Origin: Christiangramia forsetii KT0803
GTDB lineage: Bacteria > Bacteroidota > Bacteroidia > Flavobacteriales > Flavobacteriaceae
Direction: 5' to 3'
Length of the DNA: 64,000 bases
Assembly (NCBI RefSeq): GCF_000060345.1
Contig: NC_008571.1
Coordinates: 3,476,501 to 3,540,500, forward strand
Shown here: positions 9,605 to 18,067 of the stretch, piece by piece
Layout of the letters: each line of letters begins with the position of its first letter
Numbering within the stretch: the first letter of the stretch is position 1
Notes under the pieces: generated by a model
What the model saw: the letters and a program-made list of their open reading frames with translations, nothing else
Told to the model about the DNA's origin: nothing
Database searches by the model: none
Position numbers and translations under genes: made by a program

Positions 9605-10363
9605 TTATTCTTTTTCCATCTCCAGAATTAATTCATCTGTAATTTCAAGATTATGGTAGACATTTTGAACGTCATCATCATCTTCGAACTTTTCAACCAG
9701 GTCTAAGATCTTTTGTGCATCTTCTACAGGAAGTTCTACCGTATTTAATGGAATGCGCTGTACTTCTGAATTTTTTGATTCTATTTCAAGATCTTCGAGT
9801 TTAGAAGACATTAGTCCGAAATCGGTAAAAGCTGTGTATATGGTGAGATAATCATCTTCCTTTTCAAACTTACTAGCACCACCTTCGATCAATTCTAATT
9901 CAAGCTCTTCAAGATCCATTTCAATATTTTCTTTTTCCAGAACGAACACTCCCTTTTTATCAAAAAGGAATTCCAGAGATCCGTTAGTTCCTAGACTCCC
10001 GTTATTCTTAGAAAATATAGAGCGTATGGAGGCTACGGTTCTATTGGTGTTATCGGTAGTGCATTCTACAAAAATGGCAATTCCGTTAGGCCCGTAACCT
10101 TCAAAAGTTACCGTTTCATAATTATCAGCATCGGCACCACTCGCCTTTTTAATAGCACGTTCAATAGTATCTTTGGGCATGTTCACACCCTTGGCATTTT
10201 GAATAGCATTTCTTAGCGATGGATTGGTTTCTGAATCATCGCTTCCACCCTCTTTTACAGCAACGGTAATTTCCTTGATCGCTCTGGTAAATTGCTTAGC
10301 CCTTTTCTTATCCTGTGCTCCTTTTCTGTGCTTTATATTCGCCCATTTGCTATGTCCGGCCAT
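9605..10363 (-). CDS. YebC/PmpR family DNA-binding regulatory protein
   Basis: A 252-residue YebC-family protein with the invariant start MAGHSKWANIKHRKGAQDKK and the conserved ERAIKKASG and ECTTDNTNRT stretches. Members act as transcriptional regulators, and some have been linked to relief of ribosome stalling; which applies here cannot be told from sequence. The C-terminal EDDDDVQNVYHN motif is intact and the length is normal. The symbol is left blank because function in this phylum is not settled. Confidence 0.93.
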   Translation of the reverse strand: MAGHSKWANIKHRKGAQDKKRAKQFTRAIKEITVAVKEGGSDDSETNPSLRNAIQNAKGVNMPKDTIERAIKKASGADADNYETVTFEGYGPNGIAIFVECTTDNTNRTVASIRSIFSKNNGSLGTNGSLEFLFDKKGVFVLEKENIEMDLEELELELIEGGASKFEKEDDYLTIYTAFTDFGLMSSKLEDLEIESKNSEVQRIPLNTVELPVEDAQKILDLVEKFEDDDDVQNVYHNLEITDELILEMEKE

Positions 10364-10366
10364 AAG

Positions 10367-10400
10367 TTAGTATTTAGTCTTTAGTTCGTAGTCAGTAGAT
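10367..10400. repeat. Short TTAG/AGTC-rich repeat left of the four-helix-bundle gene
   Basis: The stretch is composed of TTAGT, TTAGTC and GTAGTC words. A matching stretch in inverted orientation (CTAAAGACT...GTCTAACGAC) lies on the other side of the gene at 10891-10923. The pair brackets the four-helix-bundle gene between yebC and lepA. Confidence 0.4.
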
Positions 10401-10528
10401 TTTCTACCAGTTTTAAATTAAAAATTTGAGATAATTACAAAGTTATAAAAATGCAATCATGAAGAAAATTGCTTATACGACTATTGAAAATGAATAGTTT
10501 AGACTAGTTTTATTTAAGATTGTAAAAG

Positions 10529-10885
10529 ATGGAAAAGTTCAATTTTGAAGAATTAAAGGTGTATCAAAAGTCTTTAATGTTAATTGATGAGGTATATAAA
10601 CAAACCAGACATTTTCCAAAAGAGGAAATTTATGGACTAACTTCTCAATTTCGAAGAGCAGCCTCTTCTATTGCTTTGAATATATCAGAGGGAGCAGGTA
10701 GTACAAATCCTGAATTTCGGAGATATTTACAAATTGCATTGAATTCTGTAAAAGAATGCGTTGTGTGCGTTGAAATAGCCAAACGGCAATCATTTATTAA
10801 GAAAGATGACTATGATAAATTCAGAAATAACTTAGCTGAATTATCGAAAATGATAACTTCTCTTATGAAATACCTAAATAAATAA
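10529..10885 (+). CDS. Four-helix-bundle protein (23S rRNA-intervening-sequence protein family)
   Basis: A 118-residue all-helical protein of the family first seen inside intervening sequences of 23S rRNA genes. Typical stretches are FEELKVYQKSL, LTSQFRRAASSIALNISEGAG and FLQIALNS-like YLQIALNSVKEC. No rRNA lies nearby, so this is a free-standing copy. The molecular role of the family is unknown. It is the only plus-strand gene between two minus-strand housekeeping genes and is flanked by inverted GACTAA-type short repeats, which suggests it arrived as a unit. Confidence 0.88.
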   Translation: MEKFNFEELKVYQKSLMLIDEVYKQTRHFPKEEIYGLTSQFRRAASSIALNISEGAGSTNPEFRRYLQIALNSVKECVVCVEIAKRQSFIKKDDYDKFRNNLAELSKMITSLMKYLNK

Positions 10886-10890
10886 AATTT

Positions 10891-10923
10891 TCTAAAGACT
10901 TTATACTACAGTCTAACGACCAA
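10891..10923. repeat. Short GACTAA-type repeat right of the four-helix-bundle gene
   Basis: It contains CTAAAGACT and CAGTCTAACGAC, the inverted counterpart of the TTAGTC-rich stretch at 10367-10400. It runs up to the stop codon of lepA. Confidence 0.4.
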
Positions 10924-12720
10924 TTAGTCATTTAACTTAAGAACCGCCATAAAGGCTTCTTGCGGAATTTCTACATTCCCCACCTGGCGCATACGTTTTT
11001 TACCTTTTTTCTGCTTTTCCAGAAGCTTTCTCTTACGAGAGATATCACCACCATAACATTTTGCGGTAACGTCTTTTCTAAGCGCTTTTACAGTCTCTCT
11101 GGCAATTATTTTCGCTCCAATAGCCGCTTGAATAGGAATATCAAACTGCTGTCTCGGGATCAATTCTTTCAGTTTTTCACACATTTTCTTACCAATATCG
11201 TAAGCATTATCTACGTGTAATAAGGCTGAAAGCGCATCAACAATATTGGCATTTAGAAGAACATCAACTTTCACCAGTTTAGACTCGCGAAGACCAATTG
11301 GTGTATAATCAAAGGATGCATATCCGCGGGAAACAGTCTTTAATCTGTCATAGAAATCGAAAACAATTTCAGCTAAAGGCATGTCAAAAGTTAGTTCAAC
11401 TCTTTCTGTCGTTAGATAAGTTTGGTTTGTGATCTCTCCCCTTTTCTCAATACAAAGCCCCATAACATTCCCAACATAATCTGCTTTTGTAATGATGGTT
11501 GCTTTGATAAAAGGTTCTTCTACTCTATTTAAACTTGAAGGTTCCGGAAGATCTGATGGATTATTTACCAAAATCACATCATCCGGATTTTTGTTGGTAT
11601 ACGCGTGATAGGATACGTTAGGAACCGTAGTGATCACGGTCATATCAAATTCACGTTCCAGTCTTTCCTGAATAATTTCCAGGTGAAGCATTCCAAGGAA
11701 TCCACATCTAAAACCAAATCCAAGTGCGGCAGAACTTTCAGGAAGAAACACCAGCGAAGCATCATTCAGCTGAAGTTTTTCCATCGAAGATCTTAAGTCT
11801 TCATAATCTTCAGTATCTACAGGGTAAATTCCGGCGAAAACCATTGGCTTTACGTCCTCAAACCCGGCAACAGCTTCGGTAGTAGGGTTTACTGCGCTGG
11901 TAATCGTATCACCTACTTTCACCTCGCGTGCATCCTTAATTCCGGTAATCAAATATCCAACATCCCCTGTTTTGATCTCTTTCCTCGGAAATTGTTTTAA
12001 CCGAAGTGTTCCTACTTCATCTGCATCATAAGTTTTTCCGGTAGCAACAAATTTAATTTTCTCCCCCTTTTTAATAGAACCATTAATGACCCTAAAATAG
12101 GTTTCCACTCCTCTAAAAGGATTGTAAACCGAGTCAAAGATCAGTGCTCTTAAAGGAGCATCCACTTTTCCACTTGGAGCAGGAACGCGATTAATGATAG
12201 CATCCAGAATTTCCTTAATTCCCAGTCCGGTTTTTGCACTGGCAGGAATAACTTCAGAAGGATCACATCCTAAAAGATCTACAATATCATCGGTAACTTC
12301 TTCAGGATTTGCACTTGGAAGATCTACTTTATTAAGTACGGGAATGATTTCCAGGTCGTTTTCCAAAGCCAGGTAAAGGTTTGAAATGGTCTGAGCCTGT
12401 ATACTTTGTGCTGCATCAACTACCAAAAGAGCTCCTTCACAGGCAGCAATAGAACGGGAAACTTCATAAGAAAAATCCACATGTCCGGGAGTATCGATGA
12501 GATTCAATACAAATTCTTCGCCTTCATGAACGTAATCCATTTGAATGGCATGGGATTTAATGGTAATCCCACGTTCACGCTCAAGATCCATACTATCCAG
12601 GAGTTGTTCCTGTTTTTCCCTTTCGGTCACAGCACCGGTAAAATCGAGTAATCGATCTGCCAGCGTACTCTTCCCGTGATCTATATGAGCAATTATGCAA
12701 AAGTTTCGAATATTCTTCAT
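10924..12720 (-). CDS. lepA: Elongation factor 4 (LepA), ribosome back-translocating GTPase
   Basis: A 598-residue translational GTPase. The G1 motif [15 protein letters not shown], switch region [12 protein letters not shown]3 DTPGHVDF and G4 NKVDLP are all present, followed by EF-G-like domains and the LepA-specific C-terminal domain ([37 protein letters not shown]). I chose the ATG at 12720, giving the canonical [17 protein letters not shown]; a TTG two codons upstream (12726) is less likely. It acts on stalled ribosomes in the cytoplasm. An exact -7 box lies 50 bp upstream on the minus strand. Confidence 0.97.
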   Translation of the reverse strand: MKNIRNFCIIAHIDHGKSTLADRLLDFTGAVTEREKQEQLLDSMDLERERGITIKSHAIQMDYVHEGEEFVLNLIDTPGHVDFSYEVSRSIAACEGALLVVDAAQSIQAQTISNLYLALENDLEIIPVLNKVDLPSANPEEVTDDIVDLLGCDPSEVIPASAKTGLGIKEILDAIINRVPAPSGKVDAPLRALIFDSVYNPFRGVETYFRVINGSIKKGEKIKFVATGKTYDADEVGTLRLKQFPRKEIKTGDVGYLITGIKDAREVKVGDTITSAVNPTTEAVAGFEDVKPMVFAGIYPVDTEDYEDLRSSMEKLQLNDASLVFLPESSAALGFGFRCGFLGMLHLEIIQERLEREFDMTVITTVPNVSYHAYTNKNPDDVILVNNPSDLPEPSSLNRVEEPFIKATIITKADYVGNVMGLCIEKRGEITNQTYLTTERVELTFDMPLAEIVFDFYDRLKTVSRGYASFDYTPIGLRESKLVKVDVLLNANIVDALSALLHVDNAYDIGKKMCEKLKELIPRQQFDIPIQAAIGAKIIARETVKALRKDVTAKCYGGDISRKRKLLEKQKKGKKRMRQVGNVEIPQEAFMAVLKLND

Positions 12721-12770
12721 CTTCAAATTTCACAGTTAATTAATATAAATAACTAACTTATTTAAGTTTG

Positions 12771-12778
12771 CAAATATA
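12771..12778 (-). promoter_or_regulatory. -7 box (TATATTTG) upstream of lepA
   Basis: Minus-strand TATATTTG matches the TAnnTTTG consensus exactly and would give a leader of about 45 nt before the lepA ATG. No convincing -33 element was seen. The rest of the 298-bp gap to 13018 holds only this box and the promoter of the plus-strand operon. Confidence 0.45.
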
Positions 12779-12887
12779 GTTTATTTGTATCTCTTCAGAG
12801 AATAAATCGGGTAGGACAATCTTTTCTTCTTAGATTGGTGAATCATTTGGAAAATTATAGATCTTTCAGATAGAATTAAAAAAAGCT

Positions 12888-12919
12888 TTTGACTATATAA
12901 AAACAATATATATACTTTG
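12888..12919 (+). promoter_or_regulatory. Candidate promoter of the murein-recovery operon
   Basis: TTTG at 12888-12891 is followed after 19 bp by TATACTTTG at 12911-12919, close to the Bacteroidota -33 TTTG / -7 TAnnTTTG arrangement with one extra base inside the -7 box. It would leave a leader of about 95 nt before the MFS transporter ATG at 13019. Confidence 0.45.
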
Positions 12920-13018
12920 TTAGAAGCCATTTTTGTTTTGCGTAAATAGACATTGACAGATATCCTTTCAAAAGCTTATAAATTTTAGTTTTAGCATAAA
13001 TTTTATTCTCAAACCAAT

Positions 13019-14296
13019 ATGGCAAAATCAGTTAAAGAAGAAAAAGCAAACGGCAGTACCACTCGTTCCATAATTATTATTGGGGCATTATTTTTTATTT
13101 TCGGATTTGTTACCTGGCTAAATTCTCTCTTGATTCCATATCTGGAGATTGCTTGTGAATTGACCAAATTCCAGTCATTTTTCGTGACTTTTGCCTTTTA
13201 TATCGCCTATGTAGTCATGGCGCCTATCTCCACCAGAACCTTAAATAAATTAGGATTTAAAAAAGGAATGTCTGTAGCGCTGGTCATAATGGCCTTTGGA
13301 GCCTTATTATTTATTCCGGCAGCTATTACCAGAACTTATTTGTTGTTTTTAACTGGTTTATTTATTATGGGTAGCGGACTGGCAATTCTACAAACAGCTT
13401 CCAATCCTTATGTAACGATTGTGGGTCCTGCAGAAAGTGCTGCAAAACGAATAAGTATCATGGGGATTTGCAATAAACTTGCTGGCGCCATTGCTCCTAT
13501 TTTGATAGGATTTTTTTTACAGCTGGAAAAAGCAGATGAGCTGCAATCTGACGTAGCAAATTTGACTACCGCAGAAAGAATTAATGAATTAAATGAAATG
13601 GCACTGCGGGTTATTCCACCTTATATTGGAATTATTATAGTCTTATTGCTTTTAGCACTATGGGTTTATAAATCCAGCCTGCCGGAAATAGATACCGATG
13701 AAGAGGACGACACACTATCTTCAACAAATGCATCCAAAAAAAGTGTTTTTGATTTTCCACATGTGGTCTTAGGAGTCATTACACTTTTTATCTATGTAGG
13801 GGCAGAGGTTATTGCAGTAGATACCATTATTAGCTATGGTGATTCCCTGGGAATTCCTCTTACCACGGCAAAGTATTTTGTCACAGGAACGATGGTTTCT
13901 ATGGTGGTAGGTTATATTATTGGGATTGTAAGCATTCCTAAATATATCAAACAGGAAAATGCTTTAAGGGTTTCGGCTGTTTTGGGGATACTATTTTCTA
14001 TAATTGCCATTTTTACCGAAGGCTATGTTTCCCTTGCCTTTATAGCTTTATTGGGGCTGGCAAATTCATTGATGTGGCCAGCAATTTGGCCATTGGCCTT
14101 GGCTGATGTTGGTAGGTTTACCAAAGCAGCATCCTCGTTACTGGTGATGGGAATTGCCGGCGGAGCTATAATTCCACTTGCTTATGGTGCTTTAGCTGAA
14201 AACTGGAATCCACAGGAAGCCTATTGGGTATTAATTCCCTGCTACTTATTCATATTATATTTTGCAGTTTCGGGGTATAAAATTAGAAGAGCATAA
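13019..14296 (+). CDS. Sugar MFS transporter (FucP/GluP-type)
   Basis: A 425-residue major facilitator with about 12 membrane segments and the FucP/glucose-galactose type signatures (FFIFGFVTWLNSLLIPYL near the N-terminus, GSGLAILQTASNPYV, and SLMWPAIWPLALADVG late in the protein). Relatives are sugar/proton symporters. It heads a plus-strand block with murQ, so I infer MurNAc or an anhydro-muropeptide sugar as substrate; this rests on context only. It does not phosphorylate its cargo, so a kinase is needed to make the MurQ substrate, and none is encoded in the window. Confidence 0.88.
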   Translation: MAKSVKEEKANGSTTRSIIIIGALFFIFGFVTWLNSLLIPYLEIACELTKFQSFFVTFAFYIAYVVMAPISTRTLNKLGFKKGMSVALVIMAFGALLFIPAAITRTYLLFLTGLFIMGSGLAILQTASNPYVTIVGPAESAAKRISIMGICNKLAGAIAPILIGFFLQLEKADELQSDVANLTTAERINELNEMALRVIPPYIGIIIVLLLLALWVYKSSLPEIDTDEEDDTLSSTNASKKSVFDFPHVVLGVITLFIYVGAEVIAVDTIISYGDSLGIPLTTAKYFVTGTMVSMVVGYIIGIVSIPKYIKQENALRVSAVLGILFSIIAIFTEGYVSLAFIALLGLANSLMWPAIWPLALADVGRFTKAASSLLVMGIAGGAIIPLAYGALAENWNPQEAYWVLIPCYLFILYFAVSGYKIRRA

Positions 14297-14400
14297 GATG
14301 TTATTTTCTATTCGGAAATCTATTATGAAAAAGAAAATGAAGTTTGTTTTTATACTATGAGATAATTTAAAAGCAAAAAAGCTTTTGAAAAAGAAATAAG

Positions 14401-15225
14401 ATGAATAAAAAAAGTCCTGATACCGAAAAAGTTTCAAATTACGATTATCTGGAAAAGATGAACACTTTTGAATTACTTTCCAACATCAATAAAGAAGACC
14501 ATACTATTGCAGAAAATGTAAAAAAACAGATCCCTTCTATTGAAAAACTGGTAGATGAAATCATACCTAGAATTGATTCTGGAGGAAGATTATTTTACAT
14601 TGGAGCGGGTACTAGTGGTAGGTTGGGAGTTTTAGATGCATCAGAATGTCCTCCTACTTTTGGGGTAAGCCCGGGGATTGTAATTGGCCTTATAGCAGGT
14701 GGGGATACTGCCCTGAGAAATGCCGTGGAAAATGCTGAAGATGATACGAATCAGGCATGGAAAGATCTTCAGGAATATGATATTTCAGAAAAAGATGTGC
14801 TTGTAGGGATTGCAGCTTCAGGAACTACACCTTATGTTATTGGCGGAATTAAAGATGCTCGCAATAATGGCATCATTACCGGCTGTATTACCTGTAGTTC
14901 CGGGAGCCCGTTGGCTGAAGCTTCAGAATATCCCATTGAAGTGGTTACAGGTCCAGAATTTGTTACCGGAAGTACCAGAATGAAGGCAGGAACTGCTCAA
15001 AAATTGGTGCTGAACATGATTTCTACTTCAGTTATGATCAAATTGGGACGGGTTAAGGGCAATAAAATGGTAGATATGCAGCTCTCTAATGATAAACTGG
15101 TGGGACGTGGTATTAGAATGATCATGGAAGACCTGAATATTGAAAAAGAACAGGCCGAAAAATTGCTATTAGAGCATAAGAGTGTTAGAAAGGTGCTGGA
15201 TGCTCACAAAAACGAAAGAAATTAA
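14401..15225 (+). CDS. murQ: N-acetylmuramic acid 6-phosphate etherase
   Basis: A 274-residue SIS-domain enzyme that cleaves the lactyl ether of MurNAc-6-phosphate to give GlcNAc-6-phosphate and D-lactate in murein recycling. Signature stretches are YIGAGTSGRLGVLDASECPPTFG, IAASGTTPYV and VTGPEFVTGSTRMKAGTAQK. It is a little shorter than the ~300 residues of E. coli MurQ, mainly at the C-terminus; all family motifs remain. Its TAA overlaps the ATG of the next gene by one base (TAATG), so the two are translationally coupled. Confidence 0.94.
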   Translation: MNKKSPDTEKVSNYDYLEKMNTFELLSNINKEDHTIAENVKKQIPSIEKLVDEIIPRIDSGGRLFYIGAGTSGRLGVLDASECPPTFGVSPGIVIGLIAGGDTALRNAVENAEDDTNQAWKDLQEYDISEKDVLVGIAASGTTPYVIGGIKDARNNGIITGCITCSSGSPLAEASEYPIEVVTGPEFVTGSTRMKAGTAQKLVLNMISTSVMIKLGRVKGNKMVDMQLSNDKLVGRGIRMIMEDLNIEKEQAEKLLLEHKSVRKVLDAHKNERN

Positions 15226-16847
15226 TGCGGAAAGATTGTTGCTTATCAAATCACTTCAGAATACCAATTTTTATCCTGTTGATGCTATTTCTAAATGCCT
15301 GTAAATCCACTAAGGTAGCTCCACCAAAACCTGTTGAGCCACAGGTGGAGGAAGAAAAATCAGAGCAAAATGTAGATCAGGTTCCGGAAGTAGAAGAACC
15401 GGAAGCATCTTCAGAAAATAAGATAGTTGAACCACCCATTGATATTGAAGAATTTAGAGGAGCCTGGATAGCCACCGTTGCAAATATTAACTGGCCTAGC
15501 AAAAACAATCTTTCTACTGAAGCTCAGAAAGCCGAAGCTATTGAAATGCTGGATTTTCTAGAGAACCATAATTTCAATGCTGTAATTTTGCAAGTAAGAC
15601 CACAGGCAGATGCTCTTTACGATAGTGAAATTGAACCCTGGTCTTACTTTCTAACTGGAAAAAGTGGAAAAGCACCACAGCCATATTATGATCCCTTGAA
15701 ATTCTGGATTGAAGAAGCTCATAATCGGGGATTGGAATTACACGTATGGCTAAATCCTTATAGGGCACATCATACAACTGGAAAGGAAATAGGGGAGAAG
15801 TCTATTGTTAAAACCAACCCAGAACTGGTGATGGAATTAAAAAATGGAATGTGGTGGATGGATCCGGGGAGTAGTAAGGTTCAGGATCATTCAGCAGCTG
15901 TGGTCATGGATATTGTAAAAAGATATGATATTGATGCGGTTCATTTTGACGATTACTTTTATCCATATGCTTCTTATAACGGTAAAAAAGACTTCCCCGA
16001 CGAAAAAAGTTGGGAGAAGTATGTGAATAGTGGCGGAGAACTTTCCAGGGGAGATTGGAGAAGGAAAAATGTAAACGATTTTATTGAAAGGATCGCCGAG
16101 GAGATTAAAGCTGAAAAGTCTTTCGTAAAATTTGGAATTAGTCCATTTGGAATCTGGAGACCGGGATTTCCAAAGGGAATTAGTGGTATGGATCAATATG
16201 AAGAACTCTATGCCGATGCTAAATTATGGCTGAATAAAGGCTGGATAGATTATTTCACCCCGCAGTTATATTGGCCAACAAGACAGATAGGACAGAGTTT
16301 CCCCGTGCTTCTTGGTTGGTGGGAATCTGAAAATGTAGTAGGCCGTCATGTATGGCCTGGAATAAACCTTGGTTTGGAAGATAAAGAAGAGAATAAAGGA
16401 GAGATCGCCTCTCAAATCCTTATTTCAAGAGGTATATTAAGAGATAATCCAGGAACAGTTCACTGGAATATTGGTCCACTTATGAAAAATGACAGACTTG
16501 CGAAATCTTTAATAAATGGGCCTTATGATCGCAATGCAACTGTTCCCGCAAGTCCATGGTTAGATTCTGAAGTACCCAATACTCCAGAATTTGAACTTAA
16601 AAATTTAGAGGATGCTATTCAGTTAAACTGGATTAAAAATGAGTCGGATAAAGCATTTCGGAGCGTAGTGTATTACCGTTATGAGAATTCTGGCTGGGAG
16701 TTTAAAATTTTAAATTTAAATTCAGGAAAATTAGAGATCCCTAAATTAAATTCAGGAGAAAAAAAGCTTGAAAAAATTGGTGTGACCGCAGTGGATAGAT
16801 TGGGAAATCAAAGTGACTTTGAAGAAATAGACATAAAAAATAAGTAG
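15225..16847 (+). CDS. GHL10 family glycoside hydrolase-like lipoprotein (DigH/YngK-type)
   Basis: A 540-residue lipoprotein (lipobox FLNAC, Cys26) with a proline/glutamate-rich linker at about 30-70 and a GH10-like (DUF187/GHL10) barrel at about 75-430, beginning FRGAWIATVANINWPS and containing ILQVRPQADALY, HVWLNPYRAH, AVHFDDYFYPY and FTPQLYWPTRQ. A fibronectin-like C-terminal domain follows. The E. coli member DigH cuts denuded murein glycan strands, and the coupling here to murQ by one shared base supports the same role at the outer-membrane side of the periplasm. Substrate is inferred, not shown. Confidence 0.87.
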   Translation: MRKDCCLSNHFRIPIFILLMLFLNACKSTKVAPPKPVEPQVEEEKSEQNVDQVPEVEEPEASSENKIVEPPIDIEEFRGAWIATVANINWPSKNNLSTEAQKAEAIEMLDFLENHNFNAVILQVRPQADALYDSEIEPWSYFLTGKSGKAPQPYYDPLKFWIEEAHNRGLELHVWLNPYRAHHTTGKEIGEKSIVKTNPELVMELKNGMWWMDPGSSKVQDHSAAVVMDIVKRYDIDAVHFDDYFYPYASYNGKKDFPDEKSWEKYVNSGGELSRGDWRRKNVNDFIERIAEEIKAEKSFVKFGISPFGIWRPGFPKGISGMDQYEELYADAKLWLNKGWIDYFTPQLYWPTRQIGQSFPVLLGWWESENVVGRHVWPGINLGLEDKEENKGEIASQILISRGILRDNPGTVHWNIGPLMKNDRLAKSLINGPYDRNATVPASPWLDSEVPNTPEFELKNLEDAIQLNWIKNESDKAFRSVVYYRYENSGWEFKILNLNSGKLEIPKLNSGEKKLEKIGVTAVDRLGNQSDFEEIDIKNK

Positions 16848-16869
16848 ATGAGTTCTTAAGTATATTTTA

Positions 16870-16930
16870 TGTCACATTGAGCGCAGTCGAAATGTCTTTT
16901 ATTAATCCTTCGACTGCGCTCAGGATGACA
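16870..16930. repeat. Palindromic intergenic repeat (GAGCGCAGTCGAA / TTCGACTGCGCTC)
   Basis: Outer TGTCA/TGACA and inner GAGCGCAGTCGAA/TTCGACTGCGCTC form a 61-bp imperfect palindrome between the GHL10 gene and the epimerase gene. Such TGTCAnnnTGAGCGCAGTCGAA units are, as I recall, scattered in flavobacterial genomes. It can fold as a strong hairpin and may attenuate read-through inside the block. Confidence 0.65.
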
Positions 16931-17034
16931 AAATTTATAGTAGGTGTTGAACCGGACAAGCATTTTTATTATTTTGTTTGTTGTTAGTAATTCTGTATAT
17001 AACAAGTATAGGGAATGAATTTGAATAGCTTTAG

Positions 17035-18054
17035 ATGGAAATAAAATACAGATCATTTAATCTTGAACTGAAGAACACCTTTACCATAAGTCATGGTTCG
17101 CGAGATTTTCAGCCAACGCTTATTGTAATTCTATCTGATGGAGAATTTACCGGCTATGGTGAAGCTGCCGCTACAGTTTATTACGGAGTTTCAGTGGAAA
17201 AAATGATTGCTTCCATCAAATCTGTAGAACCAATTATTGCTGAAAATATTCATCGCACGCCAGAAGAATTATGGGAATTAACATTTCCGCATTTAAGAGA
17301 CGATCCATTTGCTCAATGCGCCCTGGATATCGCCATGCACGATCTCCATGGGAAAAGAAACGAACTCCCTCTTTATAAAATGTGGGGACTGGATATTTCT
17401 AATGTGCCCTTAACCAATTATACCATTGGGATAGATACGGTAGATACTATGGTGCGGAAGATTAAAGAGTTTCCCTGGCCACTATATAAAATAAAATTGG
17501 GTACTAATAAAGATGTAGCCATTGTCAAAGAACTTCGAAAACATACAAATTCGGTATTTAGGTTGGATGCGAATGCGGCCTGGACATTAGAGCAGGCGAT
17601 TGAAAACAGTATTATTTTGAAAGAACTAAATGTAGAATTCCTGGAACAGCCTTTAAAGCCAGGAGATGTAGAAGGAATGAAAGATCTTTATAAAAAAACT
17701 TCACTTCCGCTGATTGCAGATGAAAGTTGCATTTTAGAAGGCGATGTAGAAAAATGTGCTCCATTTTTTCATGGCGTGAACATAAAACTTACCAAAGCCG
17801 GGGGAATTACACCGGGGAGAAGAATGATAAAAAAGGCACGTAAACTTGGATTAAAAGTGATGGTAGGTTGTATGACGGAATCTACGATTTCAATGTCGGC
17901 GATTGGCCAGCTATTACCAATGCTGGATTATGTAGATATGGATGGTGCCATGCTTATTCGTAATGATATTGCAGATGGGGTAAAGATTTATAATAAAAAA
18001 GTACATTTTCCCGATAGAAACGGAACCGGTGCAAAATTGTTTAATTTTGAATAA
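17035..18054 (+). CDS. L-Ala-D/L-Glu (dipeptide) epimerase
   Basis: A 339-residue enolase-superfamily enzyme that epimerises L-Ala-D-Glu from murein peptides to L-Ala-L-Glu. The catalytic lysines are in YKIKLG (K152/K154) and IKLTK (K251/K254), the metal ligands are D178, E204 and D229, and the DMD pair at D301/D303 matches the DxD motif that holds the substrate amino group in AEE enzymes. The next gene, 13 bp downstream, encodes an NlpC/P60 peptidase, the usual YkfB-YkfC partnership for murein tripeptides. It is an orthodox member in length and motifs. Confidence 0.9.
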   Translation: MEIKYRSFNLELKNTFTISHGSRDFQPTLIVILSDGEFTGYGEAAATVYYGVSVEKMIASIKSVEPIIAENIHRTPEELWELTFPHLRDDPFAQCALDIAMHDLHGKRNELPLYKMWGLDISNVPLTNYTIGIDTVDTMVRKIKEFPWPLYKIKLGTNKDVAIVKELRKHTNSVFRLDANAAWTLEQAIENSIILKELNVEFLEQPLKPGDVEGMKDLYKKTSLPLIADESCILEGDVEKCAPFFHGVNIKLTKAGGITPGRRMIKKARKLGLKVMVGCMTESTISMSAIGQLLPMLDYVDMDGAMLIRNDIADGVKIYNKKVHFPDRNGTGAKLFNFE

Positions 18055-18067
18055 AACTTTGGATATC

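Noticed and set aside
15225-16847. GHL10 protein as a classical xylanase (GH10)
   Set aside because: It has the DUF187/GHL10 signatures and lies beside murQ; no plant-polysaccharide genes are nearby.
18029-18067. Longer start for the NlpC/P60 lipoprotein inside the epimerase gene
   Set aside because: The lipoprotein signal starts cleanly at 18068, 13 bp after the epimerase stop.
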